Positions 61,338-64,000 of a stretch of DNA of 64,000 nucleotides are shown piece by piece. This DNA is from Propionibacteriaceae bacterium (GTDB lineage Bacteria; Actinomycetota; Actinomycetes; Propionibacteriales; Propionibacteriaceae). The stretch is from positions 510,689 through 574,688 of the forward strand of contig JADKFR010000001.1 of NCBI GenBank assembly GCA_016717345.1. Direction: 5' to 3'. The stretch's first letter is position 1; the number at the start of each line of letters is the position of its first letter. Position numbers and translations under genes: made by a program. The notes under the pieces are model-generated. The model searched no databases and had not been told where the DNA came from. It was given only the letters and a program-made list of their open reading frames with translations.

Positions 61338-64000
61338 TCTTTAAGCCGCTACGTGGGGGAGCCTCAAAACAGAACGAAGTTGAGCCACCTGATTTTGGAA
61401 AAGCTCTCAGAGAACGGCCTTCGAGCGATTAACTTGGACTTCGAGCAAATCGACGCGGCATCGATGATGAGCTACCTGAAATTCCTAACCGAGCTCACCG
61501 AACTTCTCCACGCGAACAACATGGCCGTCACCATCGACGTGCCACTCGACAACGACGATTTCGACTATGAGGAGATAGGCAACATCGTTGACCTCGTCGT
61601 CGTGATGGCCTACGACCAGCACTACGAGCAGAGCAAGCCGGGCCCCATTGCGTCGCAAAGTTGGTTTACGGCGAAACTGTCGAGAATCTTGGAGGTTATC
61701 CCGCCGGAGAAGACAATCGTTGCCCTTGGTCAATACTCCTATGACTGGGACATAGACTCCGGCACGGCCGAAACCCTGGACTTCTACCAGGCCATTGATC
61801 GCGCGCGCTCCCACGAGTCCACAATCGCAACCGACGACGAATCGATCAACAGCACCTTCTCCTACGTCGAGGCGAATGGCCATCGCCACGAAGTGTGGAT
61901 GCTTGACGCTGTCTCGCTGTGGAATGAGCTGCTTGTCCTGCGCGAACAACAGGTGTACGGCCTGTCCATATGGCGCACCGGATCTGAGGATGCCACGATC
62001 TGGTCCTTCTATTCGAAGAAGAACCAGGGAAATGTCGAAGTCGTGAAGAGAGTGGGCGCCCTCCGAGTCGGCCGACTATGACGGTGAGGGAGAATTCTTG
62101 AAGGTCGAATCCTCTCCTCGGGAAGGCGAGAGGGCCATCTCCGTCGAAGATGGCATGATCCGCCACTCAGTTATCGGACGCTACCCACTGGATATCGGGT
62201 GAGAACATTTGGTCACGACCCGGGCAAGAAGATCGCGTTGCCCTTCGACGACGGGCCCGATCCGGCCTACACGCCGCAGATCCTCGACGTACTGAAGAAG
62301 CACAATATCCAAGCCAGCTTCTTCGTCGTGGGCGAGCAGGCGGCCCGCTGGCCCAACATCCTCAGGAGGGCGGTGGCAGAGGGGCACACGATTGGCAGCC
62401 ACACCTATTACCACACCGACGACACGCAGGTGGATGACGGCCGATTGAAGCTTGAACTGGACGCAACGCAACGGGTGATCAAGGCGATCACCCACCGAGA
62501 CTCGACGCTCTTCCGATCCCCCTACATCGTCGAATCAACGCCTGAGACGTCCGACATCCTGCATCCCTTGGACGTGGTCTCCCAGCTGGGCTATCTGGTG
62601 GTGAACGCGGACATCGACAGCGAGGACTACGCGAGCCCTGGCGTTACGCACATCGTCGACTCCGTGACGAAGGGATTGGAGCAGACCGGCTCGAACGTCA
62701 TTCTGTTCCACGACGGAGGTGGGGACAGGTCGCAAACCATTGCTGCTTTGGAGATTCTCATTCCCCAACTCGAGGCCAAGGGATACGACTTCGTCACACC
62801 CAATGATCTGCTCGGCGTTCCGCGCGAAGCCGTTTTGAAGGAACTGCCGGCCGGCGACGCCGTCCTCGCGGAGAACGATAGCGTCTGGATGGACGTTGCC
62901 AGCTGGGCACATGATTGGGCCTGGCGGCTCGTCAATGCGTTGTTTCTTGCGACCCTCCTGATCGGCATCTTCAGGATCGCGTTACTTAGTCTGCTGGTCG
63001 ACCGATCAAGAAGGCGTGAGCGTGGTGCCATGGCCCATTTCCAGCCCTTCGTGTCGGTCCTGATTCCGGCGTGCGATGAAGAGAAGGTGATTGCGAAGAC
63101 CCTGGGCGCGCTCATGCGGAGCGACTATCCAAACTTCGAGGTAGTTGTCATCGACGACGGGAGTCGCGACCACACTGGGGAAGTCGTGACGCAGATCGCA
63201 AGTCGGTATCCCCGGATCAAACTCGTCACCAAGCCCAATGGTGGCAAGTTCTCTGCACTGAACCTGGCCATCCAGACCGTCACGAGCGAGTACGTCGTGA
63301 CCATCGACGCCGACACACTGGTCTTGCCGGATACGATATCGAACCTGGTGGCCCCGTTCGCTGATCCGGGCGTGGATGCGGTCTGTGGAAATATCAAGGT
63401 CGGCAATGTGAAGAACCTGCTGACGAACTTCCAGTCTGTGGAATACATCACGACGCAGAATTACGACAGGCGCGCGTTTGAAGTGGTGAACTGCATCTCC
63501 GTCGTGCCTGGCGCCACGGGGGCCTGGAAGCGGAGCAGCGTGCTTCGAGTCGGCGGGTATTCCGGAGAGACGTTGACCGAAGACGCGGATCTAACTCTCA
63601 CAATGCTGGAAGACGGCTGCCGAGTGGTGCACGCGCCGAAGGCCATCTCTCACACCGAAGCACCCGAGACTGCGAAGGATCTGTTCAAGCAGAGATTCAG
63701 GTGGGCCTTCGGCGTCTACCAGTGCATAAGAGCACGAGACGTCCTTCTTCCGAGGGCAACCTAGGATGGATCGGACTGCCCAACATGTTCTGCGTCTTCC
63801 AGTTGGTCTGGACCCTCTCGCCCATCGGTGACGCCGCGGTCTTCCTCACCCTCATCACGGGGAGCCGAGCCGTAGTGGTCAGCTACCTCACCTTCCTGGC
63901 GATGGATCTAATCGCGTCCACCATCGCCTACAAGTTGGACGACGAGCCGGTCAGAGGCATGTGGCCGATCTTGATCCAGCGGTTCTATTACCGGCAGTTC
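61338..64000 (+). CDS. 3' part of GH18-deacetylase-GT2 fusion protein (partial; three apparent frameshifts)
   Basis: The chain continues after the ISL3 element and runs off the window. The GH18 part has the catalytic motif AINLDFEQID and VDLVVVMAYDQHYEQSKPGP. Next comes a NodB deacetylase: IALPFDDGPDPAYTPQILDV, GHTIGSHTYYH, FRSPYIV, and VILFHDGGGDRSQ. A membrane helix follows (LVNALFLATLLIGIFRIALL). Then a processive GT2 domain: VVIDDGSRDHTGEV, YVVTIDADTLVLPD (DxD), TLTEDADLTL and FKQRFRWAFG (QxxRW). Frame changes near 62055-62062, 62195-62200 and 63745-63756 interrupt it; single-base corrections restore the family sequence. Such a protein could polymerise, deacetylate and cut a beta-linked GlcNAc polymer. 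Confidence 0.85.

Overview
The window is high-GC DNA from an actinobacterium. The HspR-controlled dnaK-grpE-dnaJ-hspR operon, HAIR operators at dnaK and clpB, a PPDK, GTG starts and probable leaderless promoters (a -10 box 6-8 nt before the start codon) all fit Actinomycetota, possibly near Propionibacteriaceae; the genus is inference.

Left half (1 to about 32.3 kb) is chromosomal backbone. In order: the 5' end of a probable spermidine-synthase-like gene; clpB; a zinc-ribbon thioredoxin; a GT87 mannosyltransferase; a DUF4185-like protein; hspR, dnaJ, grpE and dnaK; an alpha/beta hydrolase; a HAD phosphatase and proline dehydrogenase pair; metB; a CBS protein; a YbaK-type deacylase; an unknown protein with a duplicated domain; a phosphoribosyltransferase; acyP; an EamA transporter; an AbiEi/DUF559-like protein; an OmpR-type two-component system with decayed glycosyltransferase remnants behind it; deoC; an OpuAC-like lipoprotein; ppdK; a GH1 beta-glucosidase; and an RsmC-like methyltransferase. 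Its intergenic gaps carry an unusual repeat family. Copies of GACCYTGCGCC point inward on one side and its reverse complement lies on the other, around a hairpin near GCGCCTGCTATAGCAGGCGC.

Right half (about 32.35 kb to the end) is an exopolysaccharide island that begins inside a truncated ywiC. It holds two Wzz/BY-kinase proteins, an LMW tyrosine phosphatase, two polyprenyl-phosphate sugar-1-phosphate transferases, RmlA plus an epimerase, several glycosyltransferases (GT4, GT14, WecG/TagA and others), a Wzx flippase, a Wzy/ligase-like polymerase, DUF4012, GH16 and SGNH proteins, a PqqD-nucleotidyltransferase pair, and a large GH18-deacetylase-GT2 fusion that runs off the window. Together these could make lipid-linked repeats (sugar transferases, GTs), flip and polymerise them (Wzx, Wzy), set chain length (BY-kinase/LMW-PTP), and trim or modify the polymer (GH16, GH18, deacetylase). 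Two insertion sequences have entered the island. An ISL3 element with an exact 8-bp target duplication splits the trifunctional gene, and an IS3 element splits a GT4 gene with loss of its middle. I see no copy of the backbone repeat family in the island, which fits separate acquisition.

At least 15 apparent single-base frameshifts break 12 otherwise well-conserved genes (dnaK, ppdK, the histidine kinase, GH16 and others). Most look like one missing base, often in a G or C run, so sequencing or assembly error is the likeliest cause. I annotate those genes across the shift and say where it lies. No tRNA, rRNA, CRISPR or prophage was seen.
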